From assembly GCF_902167145.1 (NCBI RefSeq), contig NC_050098.1, positions 30,932,501 through 30,996,500 on the forward strand: a stretch of DNA of 64,000 nt, given 5' to 3'. A model generated the notes under the pieces. That model ran no database searches. It was not told the origin of the DNA and saw only the letters and a list, made by a program, of their open reading frames with translations. This document shows, piece after piece, positions 34,801 through 46,949 of this stretch; within the stretch, counting starts at the first letter, position 1, and each line of letters opens with the position of its first letter. Origin of the DNA: Zea mays. Taxonomy: Eukaryota > Streptophyta > Magnoliopsida > Poales > Poaceae. The position numbers and the translations under genes are program-made.

Positions 34801-36417
34801 TGTCGGCGTTTCGACCCCGGGGGGTCCCTGGACCGACGAGTAAATTGTCGCTGCGTGTCCCAGCCCAGATGGGTCGGCGCGAGATGGAACACAAGGGGGG
34901 AAAACAGTAAGGGGAAACCGCGGCCTCGTGTTGTCTTGCGCCCAGGGCGGATGCGCTTGCAGTAGGGGGTTACAAGCGTTCGCGTGGGAGAGAGAGAGAG
35001 AGAGCGAGAGCCTTGTGTGTCGGCCCGTTCTCCCGCACGGCCACCTTCTCGTACGAGAGCCCTGGACCTTCCTTTTATGGATGTAAGGAGAGGGCCCATG
35101 GGTACAATGGGGGGTGTAGCAATGTGCTAACGTGTCTAGCAGAGAGGAGCCAGAGCCCTAAGTACATGCCGACCTGGCTGTTGGAGAGGTGTTGCTGCCC
35201 TGTTCATGTGATGTCGTGGCCGTTGGAGGAGCGCCTGAGCCCTGCAGGAGCACAGCTGTCGGAGCTGTCTGGTCCTTGCTGACGTCTCCTTGCTTCCGTA
35301 AGGGGCTGAGAACTGTCGTCGTCATGGAGCACGCGGGGTGCCATCATTACTTGTTTTACCGGGGCGAGCCAGATGGGACGCCGGTCTTGTTCCCCGTAGC
35401 CTGAGCTAGCCAAGGGTAGGGTAATGATGGGCTCCCCTGTGACGTGGTCGGTCCGAGCCCGAGGTCGGGCGAGGAGGTGACTCCTCCGAGGTCGAGGTTG
35501 AGCCCGAGCCCTGGGGTCGGGCGAGGCGGAGACCGTCGTCCGAGGTCGAGGTAGAGTCCGAGCCCTGGGGTCGGGCGAGGCGGAGACCGTAGTCCGGAGT
35601 CGAGGTAGAGTCTGAGCCCTGGGGTCGGGCGAGGCGGAGACCGTCGTTCGGAGTTGAGGTAGAGTCCGAGCCCTGGGGTCGGACGAGGCGGAGACCGTCT
35701 TCCGGAGTCGAGGCTGAGTCCGAGCCCTGGGGTCGGGCGAGGCAGAGACCGTCTTCCGGAGTCGAGGTAGAGTCTGAGCCCTGGGGTCGGGCGAGGCGGA
35801 GACCGTCTTCCAGAGTCGAGGTAGAGTACGAGCCCTGGGGTCGGGCGAGGCAGAAACCGTCGTCCGGAGTCGAGGTAGAGTCCGAGCCCTAGGGTCGGGC
35901 AAGGCGGAGCTTCCTATGGCGCCCAAGGCTGGTCTTGGCCGCTGTCAGCCTCACCCTAGCGGGTGGCACAACAGTCGGAGCAGGGCAGGCGACGTTGTTT
36001 TCCTGTCAGGTCGGTCAGTTTAGCGGCGAAGTGACTGCGGTCACTTAGGCCCTGTCGACTGAGGAGCGCGCGTCAGGATAAGGTGTCAGTCGATCCTTGC
36101 ATTAAATGCTCCTGCGATACAGTCGGTTGGCGTGGCGATCTGGCCAAGGTTGCTTCTCCACGAAGCCTGCCCGAGCTGGGCCTCGGGCGAGTCGAAGGTG
36201 CGTTCGTTGCTTGAGGGGACCCACGGGCGAGACGTGAATTCTCCTGGGTCGGCTGCATTTGCCCGAGGCTGGGCTCGGGCGAGGCGAGATCGTGTCCCTT
36301 GAGTGGACGGAGCCTTGACCTGAATCGCGCCCATCAGGCCTTTGCAGCTTTGTGCTGATGGGGGTTACCAGCTGAGATTAGGAGTCTTGGGGGTACCCCT
36401 AATTATGGTCCCCGACA
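34801..36417 (-). repeat. 3' LTR of the Huck-like element
   Basis: 1617 bp. It contains the 54-bp tandem array (35490-35910) and a GA-rich microsatellite near 34988-35006 that is six bases longer than in the partner LTR. Confidence 0.92.
35490..35910 (-). repeat. 54-bp tandem repeats in the Huck-like LTR
   Basis: Seven full units and a partial unit of 'gagtccgagccctggggtcg ...'. Because 54 is a multiple of three, the minus strand stays open for 240 codons (35926-35204) as an 18-residue Arg/Pro/Ser repeat. The same array and open frame occur in the other LTR (47633-48053). I treat it as a repeat, not a gene. Confidence 0.85.
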
Positions 36418-38255
36418 GTAGCCCTCGAGCCTTGAAGGGAGTGTTGGTACTCGCTTGGAGGCTTTTGTCGCACTTTTTTGCAAGGGGACCGGCCTTTCTC
36501 GGTTGCGTTTCGTTCCGGTGGGTGCGCGCGAGCGTACCCGCCGGGTGTAGCCCCCGAGGCCTCGGAGGAGTGGTTTGACTCCTCCGAGGTCTTAGCGCGT
36601 TTCGTGATGCCTCGGCCGGTCTGGTTGTTCCCTCATGCGAACTGGTCGTTGCCCGGGTGCGTAGTCAGGTTCCAAGTTCTCGGGCTGGTATGTTGACGCT
36701 GTCAACGGTTTGGATGGAGCCGGGTTTGTGAGAGCAGCCCCCGAGCCTCCGCACAGAGCGAGAGGACGGTCAAGGACCGACTCGGCTTTTATCATACGCC
36801 CCTTCGTCGCCTTTCCGCAAGGAGGAGGGGGGAAAGCGCCATGTTGCCCTCGGAGGGCGCCGAACATGGTGTCTCCAGTGAGTTGCTAACGGGTGATCCG
36901 AGTGGACGCCCGTGCCCCGTTCGATAAGGGTCGGCTAGTGGCCCAAAGGCGCGCTCCAAAAGTACCTGGAGGTGATTTGCCGGACCCGGTCCCATTTGAT
37001 AGGGTCCGAGGGCTCGATGCCTCCCTTTGATGGGATTCCGTTACAGAATCGCTCCTGCGGGTCTCGGAAATGTCCTAGGGTACCTCGGGAGCGAAGCCCG
37101 AGCCTCGGCCATGTATCGGATGTACCCAGAGTCATCCCTCACTCTGCGTGTTCTAAGGCGGCTGTCGAACCCTTCGGGGGCCAGCCTACGGACCCCTGAT
37201 CAGTAGTGGGCGTGGAGCCCGAGTGGCCTGAGGCGGCTGTCGAACCCTTCCGAGGGGCCAGCCTTCGAACCTCTCACCAGTAGTGGGCGCGGAGCCCGAG
37301 TGCTCTGAGGCGGCTGTCGAACCCTTTCGAGGGGCCAGCCTTCGAACCTCTGATCAGTAGGAAGGCTCGGGGCCCGCTTCCTTCGTGGAAAAGGATCCCT
37401 TTCGGAGTATCCCCTTTCCCGGTCCCTGTAGCAAGAGAGAGAAAGAGGAAGAGGAAAAGGATACGAAATCGAACGACGTGGCGCACCTTTTTTGACGCGG
37501 TCATTATGGCGGAGGTGAAGCGTCGCCCGCTTCGCCTGCCAAAGGTGTCGCCTGTTCTGCCGCAGAGTTTATGCGACGGGACGAGTGGTTGGCGAGGTGG
37601 CAATTGTGCGTGCGCGAGCCGTTCGAGGAACAGAACACGGGCGCGTCGTCTTCACTCCGTGGGAGAGGGCTCTCTCGCTATCCCAGGAGGGGACGTGAGC
37701 CTGCAGATGACTTGACTTCTGCTTCTGCCCGCCTGCCGCCGCCATTACTACCGGCCCACTTTTGGCCATATCGACCGTCGCGCCTTCTCCCGCGGCTGAC
37801 GGACCCGTGACTGATGTGCTCGGTTGGCACTGTTGGGCCTTGCGCAGGGTTGCCTCGAGTCGCGGCACCGGTTCCGCAGTCGAGAAGGCGCGGTACTGGC
37901 GCAAGTGGCGGTGCAGTTTCTCGCACGTAGTAACCGGCGCGCCGGTTACATGACGTGTGGGCCTGGGCCCCATGCTGGACGCGTCGAAGTCGAAAAGGGT
38001 GCGCCCCCTTGGTGCAGTTGCATGCCGCCTGCATGGTGGTCCGCCCTTTCACCCGTTGGTTTGGGCAAAAGTGGAGGAGTGCTTGTAACCGCTGGGCAGT
38101 TGTGCGCTCCGCGCGCGGTGGTTTGGCTCCTTCTATCCTGGGCCAGCTTGCATGACGCGTGGGACCCAGCCCCCGTGTCGTAGGGGGAAGACCTTGGAGC
38201 GTGTTGGTGAAGATTCAGTCCGCGACGGCTGAGGACGCAAGTGGGGAGAGTCGCC

Positions 38256-38264
38256 TTTAAAAGG
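38256..38264 (+). promoter_or_regulatory. TATA-like box before the Huck antisense frame
   Basis: TTTAAAAGG lies 25 bp before an ATG at 38281 and 34 bp before a second at 38290, on the strand opposite to Huck gag-pol. The ATG is closer than usual to a TATA box, so transcription from it is only possible, not shown. Confidence 0.35.
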
Positions 38265-38280
38265 AGGGCGACCCCCTTGG

Positions 38281-39180
38281 ATGGCAACCATGTCTTCGCA
38301 CTCTCCTCATGCATCGCGCCCTTCCACCTTCCGAGCCCCCGGATGGGGAGCGCCCGCGTTGCTTTCGTCTTGTCGTCGTTGGAGGAACGCAACTTCGCGG
38401 AAGTTGGTACCTTTCAGCCATCGCTCGGCTTCAAGGATTTTCATCAGGCGGCCCGGCTGCATCCCCTCGCCGATGGTCACCCAAGACGGTGACCACCAGT
38501 TTGATGGTGGGGAGAAGCAAGCCGGGCTGCGACCTCTGCCCCGCCCTCAGCTTCAAGGATCTTCATCATCCTTGCTGGGGAGGAGGGCGAGGCGAGCCGG
38601 AGCTCTACCTCCCGCACGGGTCGGCGGGCCACCTCTTCTTCCAGCTTCTGGGGGTGGAAACCATCCTCCAGCTCTACGGAGGAGGCGCCCTCCAGCCATG
38701 CCGGGGAAGGCGAACTGTTGCTGCCCAGCCAGGGTGCAACATTACGTCCTCTGTCCTCGTTTTTGTAGAGAGGACGGGAGTGAGGACCTGCCGGTGCGCT
38801 TTGGGGCGGCCGGCGCTCGCTGGTGCGGTGTTGGTGGACAGGTGGACGCCGCCGTTGGTGCTGAGGTGGTGGCAGATGGAGAAAGCTTCTCCGTCGACGA
38901 GACCGTCAGCGCTACCCGTGGACCGACCTCCGACTCTTTGGCTTTAATGTCTGGTTCTCGTCCCTTGAGTGGGGATGCGAACGAGAGCCTTCCGGCGGCA
39001 GCGTCCATCCCGGGACTATCGCTGCTACCGCAGAGATCGCTAGCGAGTCGCCCGGAGATTGCCGTCCTGCAGGCTCTCCGATGTGGAGGTTGTTCATACC
39101 CGCGGGAGTGGAACCGGAGTTCCGTTTGTAATGGCACCTTGAGTGCCGGTGTCTTGTTCATTGCGGCTGTCGAGGTCTGA
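38281..39180 (+). CDS. Open frame antisense to the Huck-like element (299 codons)
   Basis: Begins MATMSSHSPHASRP and ends VLFIAAVEV. It is Arg/Pro/Gly-rich with no domain I recognise. A second overlapping plus-strand frame at 38309-38947 (MHRALPPSEPPDGERPR; includes 'AGHLFFQLLGVETILQLYGG') looks more protein-like in composition. I cannot decide from one copy which is coding, or whether a spliced gene uses parts of both. High GC makes chance open frames likely. Confidence 0.3.
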   Translation: MATMSSHSPHASRPSTFRAPGWGAPALLSSCRRWRNATSRKLVPFSHRSASRIFIRRPGCIPSPMVTQDGDHQFDGGEKQAGLRPLPRPQLQGSSSSLLGRRARRAGALPPARVGGPPLLPASGGGNHPPALRRRRPPAMPGKANCCCPARVQHYVLCPRFCREDGSEDLPVRFGAAGARWCGVGGQVDAAVGAEVVADGESFSVDETVSATRGPTSDSLALMSGSRPLSGDANESLPAAASIPGLSLLPQRSLASRPEIAVLQALRCGGCSYPREWNRSSVCNGTLSAGVLFIAAVEV

Positions 39181-39260
39181 ACATCTAGGTATTTTGGGTG
39201 TAATACCATGTTTTTTCCTCATTTCGAGCACTACGACTCGCCTGTCGGCTAGCTGGACCG

Positions 39261-40220
39261 CTTAACCAAGTGTGAGTTGCCTCGTGCGGAAGGTGACGAG
39301 TGAGGTATCCGTATCCCGGAGGCATAGGAGTCCCTCGGCTCGATCGGCCTTGCCACCCGAGGCTTCTCTTGCTTAGTTAAAGAAACCCTCGACCGCTCTG
39401 CGATGAGCCGGAGCCGGAGGCAGCGGTGTCAGCATGCACAGAGGCAGAGTTGGCTCCAAAAGAAGCTTTGTCGGCCGGAGCCTGGCCGGGCCGTCCATTG
39501 GCGGGACCAACGTCGGAGTCGGGTTGCCGAGGCCATGAGCCGAGCTGATGTCCTCGGGGGACAGCTGGCCGAGGCTACGGAGCGGCTGGTCGAGCCGTCT
39601 GCTCGGGCCGGGTTCCTGGAGGAGGCCCTGGCGGTGATGGCTCAGGCGTGGTGCCGACAGGTTCCTTCGAGGCGGAGATCCTCCGACCGTGTCATCGTCC
39701 GAGGCCGGGTCGGATTCCGCCGACGGTGGAATCGACGCCGAGGGTGCTGCTGCTCCCCCTGCTGATGTCTGATCCTACAGGAACAATTTATCTGTAGTGT
39801 GCATATGTTTTTTGCGGCCGCCGAGGCCCAAACATACCGTCGTCGTGTTGTAAAGTTGCGTTTGTTTTCCCCCTTGTTTCGAGTATCAGGACTTATTTGT
39901 CGGTAACAGAATTGTTTGTCCGAGCGAGAGTTACTTTTCACGGAAGGTGATGAGTGAGGTATCCGTATCCCGGAGGCATTGGAGTCCCTCGACTCGGTCG
40001 GCCTTGCCGCATACTTGTACTCTTACTCATCCGTTGGATTCTGTTATCGATATAGTCGAGAAGGCACAAAAAATGGTTTCGGCAGAAAAGTTTTCGAGCG
40101 TTAAGACTTGTTCGGTCAGTGGAATCGCTTATCCGAGTGTGAGTTACTTATCGCAGAAGGTGATGAGTGAGGTATCCGTATCCTAGAGGCGTAGGAGTCC
40201 CTCGGCTCAGTCGGCCTTGC
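39261..40220 (+). repeat. Three dispersed copies of a roughly 90-bp motif
   Basis: 39261-39354, 39918-40008 and 40129-40220 share 'gtgagtt..ct.......gaaggtga.gagtgaggtatccgtatcc.gaggc.t.ggagtccctcg.ctc..tcggccttgc'. The spacing is irregular (about 660 and 210 bp), so this is old segmental duplication within the element. Confidence 0.8.
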
Positions 40221-40451
40221 TGCTTACATGTACTCTGTCGTTTTCAGGATCCCACTTTCGAAGTAGTCGAAAAGCACAAAAGATGTTCTGACAGAAAGAC
40301 TTTTTCCGAGGAAAATTTTGACGCAGAGGGGGTTTCCCCCTTCTAGCCCTCGAGGGAGGGTCCGGCTTTGCCGAGCCAAGGCTGACCCTTCCTTGATGGT
40401 TAGACTTTATTTGTGTATGTAAACGAGGTATATGAACGACTTGAAAACATC

Positions 40452-43400
40452 TTAAGGGTAGAAGCGACGTAGCTGTCGGATGTTCCAAGCGTTGTTGTAG
40501 ACCTCGCCTTGACTGTTGGCCAGCTTGTATGTTCCGGGCTTCAAAACTTAGCGATGATGAACGGCCCTTCCCAGGGAGGCGTGAGCTTGTGATGCCCTCG
40601 GGCGTCTTGTCGTAGCCGAAGCACCAAGTCGCCCACCTAGAGGTCTCAGGACCGAACCCCTCGGGCGTGGTAGCGTCGCAGGGACTGATGATACCGCGCC
40701 GAGTGTAGTAAGGCTACATCCCGAGCCTCTTCCAGCTGGTCCAGCGAGTCTTCTCGGTTGGTCCGGTTGCTTCGGTCGTCGTACGCCCTCGTCCTCGGGG
40801 ATCCGTATTCCAAGTCTGTGGTCAAGATAGCTTCGGCCCCATAGACTAGAAAAAACGGCGTGAAGCCCGTGGCTCGGCTTGGCGTCGTTCTCAGACTCCA
40901 GACCACCGAGGGGAGTTCCTTCATCCATCACCTGCCAAACTTGTTGAGGTCGTTGTAGATCCATGGCTTGAGTCCTTGCAGAATCATGCCGTTGGCACGC
41001 TCTACCTGCCCATTCGTCATGGGGTGAGCTACGGCGGCCCAGTCCACCCGGATGTGGTGATCCTCGCAGAAGTCTAGGAACTTTCTACCGGTGAACTGGG
41101 TGCCGTTGTCGGTGATGATGGAGTTCGGGACCCCAAAGCGATGGATGATGTTGGTGAAGAACGCCACCGCCTGTTCGGACCTGATGCTGTTTAGGGGTCG
41201 GACCTCGATCCACTTGGAGAATTTGTCGATAGCGACCAGCAGGTGCGTGTAGCCCCCAGGTGCCTTCTGCAAGGGGCCGACGAGGTCCAGACCCCATACA
41301 GCAAACGGCCAGGTGATGGGTATTGTTTGCAGGGCCTGAGCGGGCAGGTGCGTCTGCCTTGCGTAGAATTGACACCCTTGGCAGGTGCGTACAATCCTAG
41401 TGGCGTCGGCCACCGCGGTTGGCCAGTAGAAACCCTGTCGGAAGGCGTTTCCAACAAGGGCTCGAGGCGCTGCGTGATGACCCCAAGCCCTCGAGTGTAT
41501 TTCTTGCAATAGTTCCTGACCTTCGGTGATGGATATGCATCGCTGGAGGATGCCTGAGGGGCTGCGGTGGTAGAGCTCCCTCCCGTCACCCAGCAAGACG
41601 AATGACTTGGCACGCCGCGCCAGTTGCCGAGCTTTGGCTCTGTCGAGGGGTAGCTCTCCTTGGTGGAGATATTGCAGGTACGGGGTCTGCCAGTTTTGAT
41701 TAGGTGTGACCCCATTCCGCTCTTCCTCGACGCGCAGTGCCTCACCCTCGTGGGCCGAGGGTGCCTCGGGCTCGGGCGTGTCGTCGGTCTTGACTGAGGG
41801 TTGATGTAGGTCTTGGGAGAAGACGTCCAGTGGAACCGTTGTCCGCCCCAAGGCTATCTTAGCCAGCTCATCCGCAGTCTCGTTGTATCGTCGGGCGATG
41901 TGGTTAAGCTCGAGCCCGTAGAACTTGTCCTCCAGGCGCCGAACCTCATCGCAGTAGGCTTCCATCTTCGGGTCGCGGTAGTGGGAGTTCTTCATGACTT
42001 GGTCGATGACAAGCTGCGAGTCGCCACGAGCGTCGAGGCGCCGGACCCCTAGCTCGATTGCGATGCGCAACCCGTTAACCAGAGCCTCGTACTCGACCAC
42101 GTTGTTGGACGCCGGAAAATGGAGGCACAACACGTAGCGGAGGTGCTTCCCGAGGGGTGAGATGAAGAGCAGGCCCGCGCCCGCTCCTGTTTTCATCAAT
42201 GACCCGTCGAAAAACATGGTCCAGAGTTCCGGTTGGATCGGAGCTACTGGAAGCTGGGTGTCGACCCATTCAGCCATAAAGTCCACCAAGACTTGGGACT
42301 TGATGGCCTTCCGAGGGGCGAACGAGATCGTCTCGCCCATGATCTCCACCGCACAATTGCAATCCTACCTGAGGCCTCTCGGCACTGGATGATCTCCCCC
42401 AAGGGGAAGGATGACACCACAGTCACCGGATGAGACTCGAAGTAGTGTCGCAACTTTTGCCGCGTTAGAATTACCACGTACAGTAGCTTCTGGATTTGCG
42501 GGTAGCGGATTTTGGTCTCGGACAGTACTTCACTGATGAAGTAGACCGGCCTCTGGACGGGCAATGCGTGCCCTTCTTCTCATCTCTCGACCACGATCGT
42601 GGCGCTGACCACCTGAGTGGTAGCGGCAACGTAGATCAAGAGGGCTTCTCCGGCAGCGGGGGGCACCAAGATGGGTGCGCTTGTAAGGAGCGCGTTTTAG
42701 GTTCCCGAGGGCTTCCTCGGCCTCAGGGGTCCAAGTGAAGCGCTCGGTCTTCCTTAAGAGGTGGTACAGAGGTAGGCCTCTTTCGCCGAGGCGCGAGATG
42801 AAGCGGCTCAGAGCCGCAAGGCATCCCATGACCCTCTGTACTCCTTTCAAGTCCTTGATGGGGCCCATGTTGGTGATGGCCGCGATTTTCTCCGGGTTGG
42901 CCTCGATGCCCCGCTCGAAGACGATGAACCCTAAGAGCATGCCTCGGGGGACTCCAAAGACACACTTCTCGGGATTGAGTTTTACGCCTTTCGCATTGAG
43001 ACACTTGAATGTCGTTTCAAGGTCGGAGAGGAGGTCGGAGGCTTTCCTCGTCTTGACTACGATGTCATCGACGTAAGCCTCGACCATTCGACCAATGTGC
43101 TCTCCGAACACGTGGTTCATGCACCTTTGGTATGTCGCACCCGCATTCCTCAAATCGAATGGCATAGTAATGTAGCAGTACATGCCAAAGGGTGTGATGA
43201 AAGAAGTCACGAGCTGGTCGGACTCTTTCATCCTGATTTGGTGATACCCTGAGTAGGCATCAAGGAAAGACAGGGTTTCGCACCCAGCAGTGGAATCCAT
43301 GATTTGATCGATGCGAGGCAGAGGGTAGGGAACTTTCGGACATGCTTTGTTTAGACCAGTGTAGTCTACACACATCCGCCATTTCCCTCCTTTCTTTCTC

Positions 43401-44020
43401 ACAAGCACAGGGTTGGCAAGCCATTCGGGATGGAATACCTCTTTGATGAACCCTGCAGCCATCAGCTTGTGGATCTCCTCGCCTATGGTTCTGCGCTTTT
43501 CTTCGTCGAATCGGCGCAGAGGCTGCTTCACGGGTCGGGCTCCAGCTCGGATATCCAGCGAGTGCTCGGCGACATCCCTCGATATGCCAGGCATGTCCGA
43601 GGGACTCCACGCAAAAACTTCGGCGTTCGGGCGGAGAAAGTCGACAAGCACTGCTTCCTATTTGGGGTCGAGCTCGGAGCCGATCCGGATCTGCTTGGAA
43701 GCGTCGTTGCTAGGGTCGAGAGGGACGGACTTAACCGTCTCAGCTGGCTCGAAGTTGCCGGCGTGGCGCTTCGCATCTGGCGCCTCCTTGGAGAGGCTCT
43801 ACAGGTCGGCGATGAGGGCCTTGGCGTACTCCACACACTCCACGTCGCATTCATACGCGTGTCGGTACGTGGAGCCGACGGTGATGACCCTGTTGGGGCC
43901 CGGCATCTTGAGCTTGAGGTAGGTGTAGTTGGGGACGGCCATGAACTTAGCGTAGCATGGTCTCCCCATCACTGCGTGGTAGGTTCCTCGGAACTCGACC
44001 ACCTCGAATGTGAGGGTTTC
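40452..44020 (-). pseudogene. pol (RT-RNase H-integrase) of the Huck-like element, broken
   Basis: Reverse transcriptase: 'WLANPVLVRKKGGKWRMCVD', 'LSFLDAYSGYHQIRMKESDQ', YVDD in 'VEAYVDDIVVKT'. RNase H: 'LWTMFFDGSLMKTGAGAGLL', 'SNNVVEYEALVNGLRIAIEL'. Integrase: HHCC finger near 'HSRAWGHHAAPRALVGNAFR...CQGCQFYARQ', core 'VWGLDLVGPLQKAPGG' and 'HRFGVPNSIITDNGTQF'. The natural end is QLRRFYP at 40452-40454. Lesions: stops at 43799, near 43659 and 40928, two more near 40640, frame changes near 42690 and 42350, and one near the 3' end. The RT-to-integrase order is complete, so decay followed a full insertion. Confidence 0.9.
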
Positions 44021-44023
44021 CTT

Positions 44024-46768
44024 TCAGAAGTTGGAGGGAGTCCCGAAGCAGACGGGCAGATCGAGTTGCCCAAGAGGTTGGACGCGTTTCCCGGGGATGA
44101 TCCCGTGAAAGGGCGCCGCGCCGTCCCGGATTGAGGATAGATCGATCTGCAGGAGCCCGAGGGTCTCGGCGTAGATGATGTTGAGGCTGCTGCCTCCGTC
44201 CATGAGGACCTTGGTAAGCCTGATGTTGCCGATGACGGGATCGACAACAAGCAGGTACTTTCCTGGGCTCGACACGCGGTCTGGGTGGTCGCCCTGGTCG
44301 AAGGTGATGGGCTTGTCGGACCAGTCTAGGTAGACTGGCGCCGCCACCTTTACCGAGCAGACCTCCCGGCGCTCTTGCTTGTGGTGCCGAGCCGAGGCGT
44401 TTGCCACTTGCCCACCATAGATCATGAAGCAGTCGTGGACCTCGGGGAACTCCTCTGCCTTGTGATCCTCCTTCTTGTCGTTGTTGTGGGCTCTGCCACC
44501 TTCCACCGGTGGCCCGGCCTTGTGGAAGTAGCACCGAAGCATGACGCACTCCTCAAGGGTGTGCTTGACGGGACCCTGATGATAGGGGCATGACTCCTTG
44601 AGCATCTTGTCGAACAGGTTGGCGCCTCCGGGAGGCTTCCGAGGGTTCCTGTGCTCGGTGGCGGCGACAAGGTCTGCGTCGGGGGCGTCGCATTTCGCTT
44701 GCGACTTCTTCTTGCCCTTCTTCCTCGCGCCGCGCTGAGCGGACGCCTCGGGGACGTCTTCTGGCTGGCGCCCCTGAGGCTGCTTGTCCTTTCGGAAGAT
44801 GGCCTCGACCGCCTCCTGACCAGAGGTGAACTTGGTGGCGATGTCCATCAGCTCGCTCGCCCTGGTGGGAGTCTTGCGACCCAGCTTGCTCACCAGGTCG
44901 CGGCAAGTGGTGCCGGCGAGGAACGCGCCGATGACATCCGAGTCGGTGATGTTGGGCAGCTCGGTGCGCTGCTTCGAAAATCGCCAGATGTAGTCCTGCA
45001 GGGACTCTCCCGGCTGCTGGCGGCAGCTTCGGAGATCCCAAGAGTTCCCAGGGCGCACGTATGTGCCCTGGAAGTTGCCGGCGAAGGCTTTGACCAGGTT
45101 GTCCCAGTTGGAGATCTGCGCAGGAGGCAGATGCTCCAGCCAGGCTCGGGCGGCGTCGGAGAGGAACATGGGAAGGTTGCGGATGATGAGGTTGTCATCG
45201 TCCGTCCCACCCAGCTGGCAGGCCAGCCGGTAGTCCGCAAGCCACAGTTCCGGCTTTGACTCCCCCGAGTACTTGGTGATGGTAGTCGGGGTTCGGAACC
45301 GGGTCGGGAACGGCGCCCGTCGTATGGCCCGGCTGAAAGCTTGCGGACCGGGTGGTTCGGGCGAGGGGCTCCGATCCTCCCCGTTGTCGTAGCGTCCCCC
45401 ACGCCTGGGGTGGTAGCCTCGGCGCAACTTCTCGTCGAGGTGGGCTCGACGGTCGCGGCGGTGGTGCTCGTTGCCGAGGCGACCCAGGGCCGCAGGCGCT
45501 GTGTTCCGCGTGCGCCCGGTGTGGACCGAGGCTTCCCGCATGAATTGGGAAGTCGCGGCGCGATGCTCTGGGGGGTACCCCTGCCTTCGGGAGGCAGAGC
45601 TCTCGGCTCGTCGGACCGCGGCATCTTCCAGGAGATTCTTGAGCTCTCCCTGGATACGCCGCCCCTCGGTGGTGGATGGTTCCGGCATCGCTCGGAGTAG
45701 TATCGCTGCTGCTGCCAGGTTCTGGCCGACCCCACTAGAATCTGGGGGCAGCCTCGCCCAGGCATCGTCGGTAATGCGGTGCTGGACGTCCTGGGCCAGA
45801 TGACACGCTTCTCCGACTGGTGCTCAGCCTGCCCACTCCTGCCCCGATATTTTGTCGAAGCTGCACAAGTTGTCCTGCTTCCTCGTCGAGCCTGGCCTGC
45901 ATCTCGCGGATTTTCTCGAGCTGTGCGTCCTGACCCCCCACAGGGACTGGGACCACAGCTAGCTCCCGAAGGATGTCAACGCGAGGCGCAGGCCTAGGGG
46001 GATCGCCGTCCTCCGGCATACCAAGATGGTTGCCTTCGTCGAGACCCCCTAGATCGACATGGAAGCATTCGCGACTTGGGCCACAGTTCTCATCGCCGAG
46101 GCTGTGGCTACTATCGGAGCAATCGGAGAGGAAGTAGTCACATGCGGTCATGAAGTCCCGCATGGCACTGGGGTCACCGAGCCCGGAGAAATCCCAACCA
46201 GAGTCGGGCTCGTCATCTTCCTCGGAACCCAGGGGCCCGTAGGTCGAGACGGCCGTCAGTCGGTCCCAGGTTGACCGCATATGATACCCCGAAGGGTTTG
46301 GACATGCCTTTATGAAAGCGTCCACCGAAGCGGGGTCGCTTGGTGGGTCGCAGCTGAATCTAAAAGGCATGGGATGGGAAACGGACGGTACCTCTTGATC
46401 GACGGGTGGTGACGAAGTCACGTCAGGGACGAACTGCACCGTTGTCTGAGGTACGAGGCTAACGCCCAGCAAGTCCTTCGCGAGCGTGCTAGCGTCGTCC
46501 GTCTGCTTGGGGTTGGCGTGTTGCGGGGAAATGACGCTCGTCTTCATCTCAGACGCGAGGTCAACGCCCGACGTGTCCCCCGCTGGGGCGCCGGCGCCGT
46601 CGACTCGCTCGACAGCCGACGAGGTGCCGCCTCCTGCTTGGCCATGCCTGTCCCGCCTCCTCCTCCGTCGGCGGGGAAGGTGACGGGACAGACTCGGATG
46701 TTGCTCTTCCACCACGTGGGGAAGTCATCGTCGATTCTGCCGCCGGCGGGCGGGCTGACGGTCGCCAT
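44024..46768 (-). pseudogene. gag-protease of the Huck-like element, broken
   Basis: The probable start is MATVSPPAGGRIDDDF at 46768. The frame changes near 46615 and again near 45850. From 45688 a single 554-codon frame runs through the capsid-like gag domain (AFAGNFQGTYVRPGNSWDLR, FSKQRTELPNITDSDVIGAF), a His/Cys region 'CPYHQGPVKHTLEECVMLR', and the protease active site LMDGGSSLNIIYAETLG. The frame stops at 44024-44026 (PSNF*KETL, likely CGA to TGA), then continues into pol in the same frame. Confidence 0.88.
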
Positions 46769-46932
46769 TGTCGTTGTCGTGTGGCGGAGGAAGGAGTATC
46801 ATGTCGTAGCTGCCGTCGAGGGACATGAACTCAAGACTCCCGAAGTGGAGCATCGTCTCGGGTTGGAGAGGTTGCTGGAAACGACCCATCTGGAGCTTGA
46901 CGGGAAGCTGTTCGTCAACACGCAGCAGGCCC

Positions 46933-46947
46933 CTACCTGGCGCGCCA
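46933..46947 (-). promoter_or_regulatory. Primer binding site of the Huck-like element
   Basis: On the minus strand TGGCGCGCCAGGTAG lies three bases inside the 5' LTR end at 46950. It fixes the orientation of the element. Confidence 0.8.
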
Positions 46948-46949
46948 AC

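Larger units (their letters stand above)
36418..40451. other. Region between pol and the 3' LTR of the Huck-like element
   Basis: About 4 kb without pol homology. It holds three roughly 75-bp tandem units starting at 37157, 37232 and 37309 ('ggcggctgtcgaacccttc'), plus-strand open frames at 38281-39180, and three dispersed copies of a roughly 90-bp motif containing 'gtgaggtatccgtatcc' at 39261-39354, 39918-40008 and 40129-40220. Tat-type elements commonly carry extra or antisense ORFs here. Confidence 0.7.

Noticed and set aside
34254..35099. A 281-codon minus-strand frame starting in the Huck-like LTR.
   Set aside because: Its first 100 codons are LTR sequence. The real coding part begins at the insertion junction and belongs to exon 1 of the antisense gene; the end runs into an intron.
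43430..44134. A 234-codon plus-strand frame across the Huck-like gag-pol.
   Set aside because: It is the mirror of a clear protease/RT coding region on the minus strand and has no protein features of its own.
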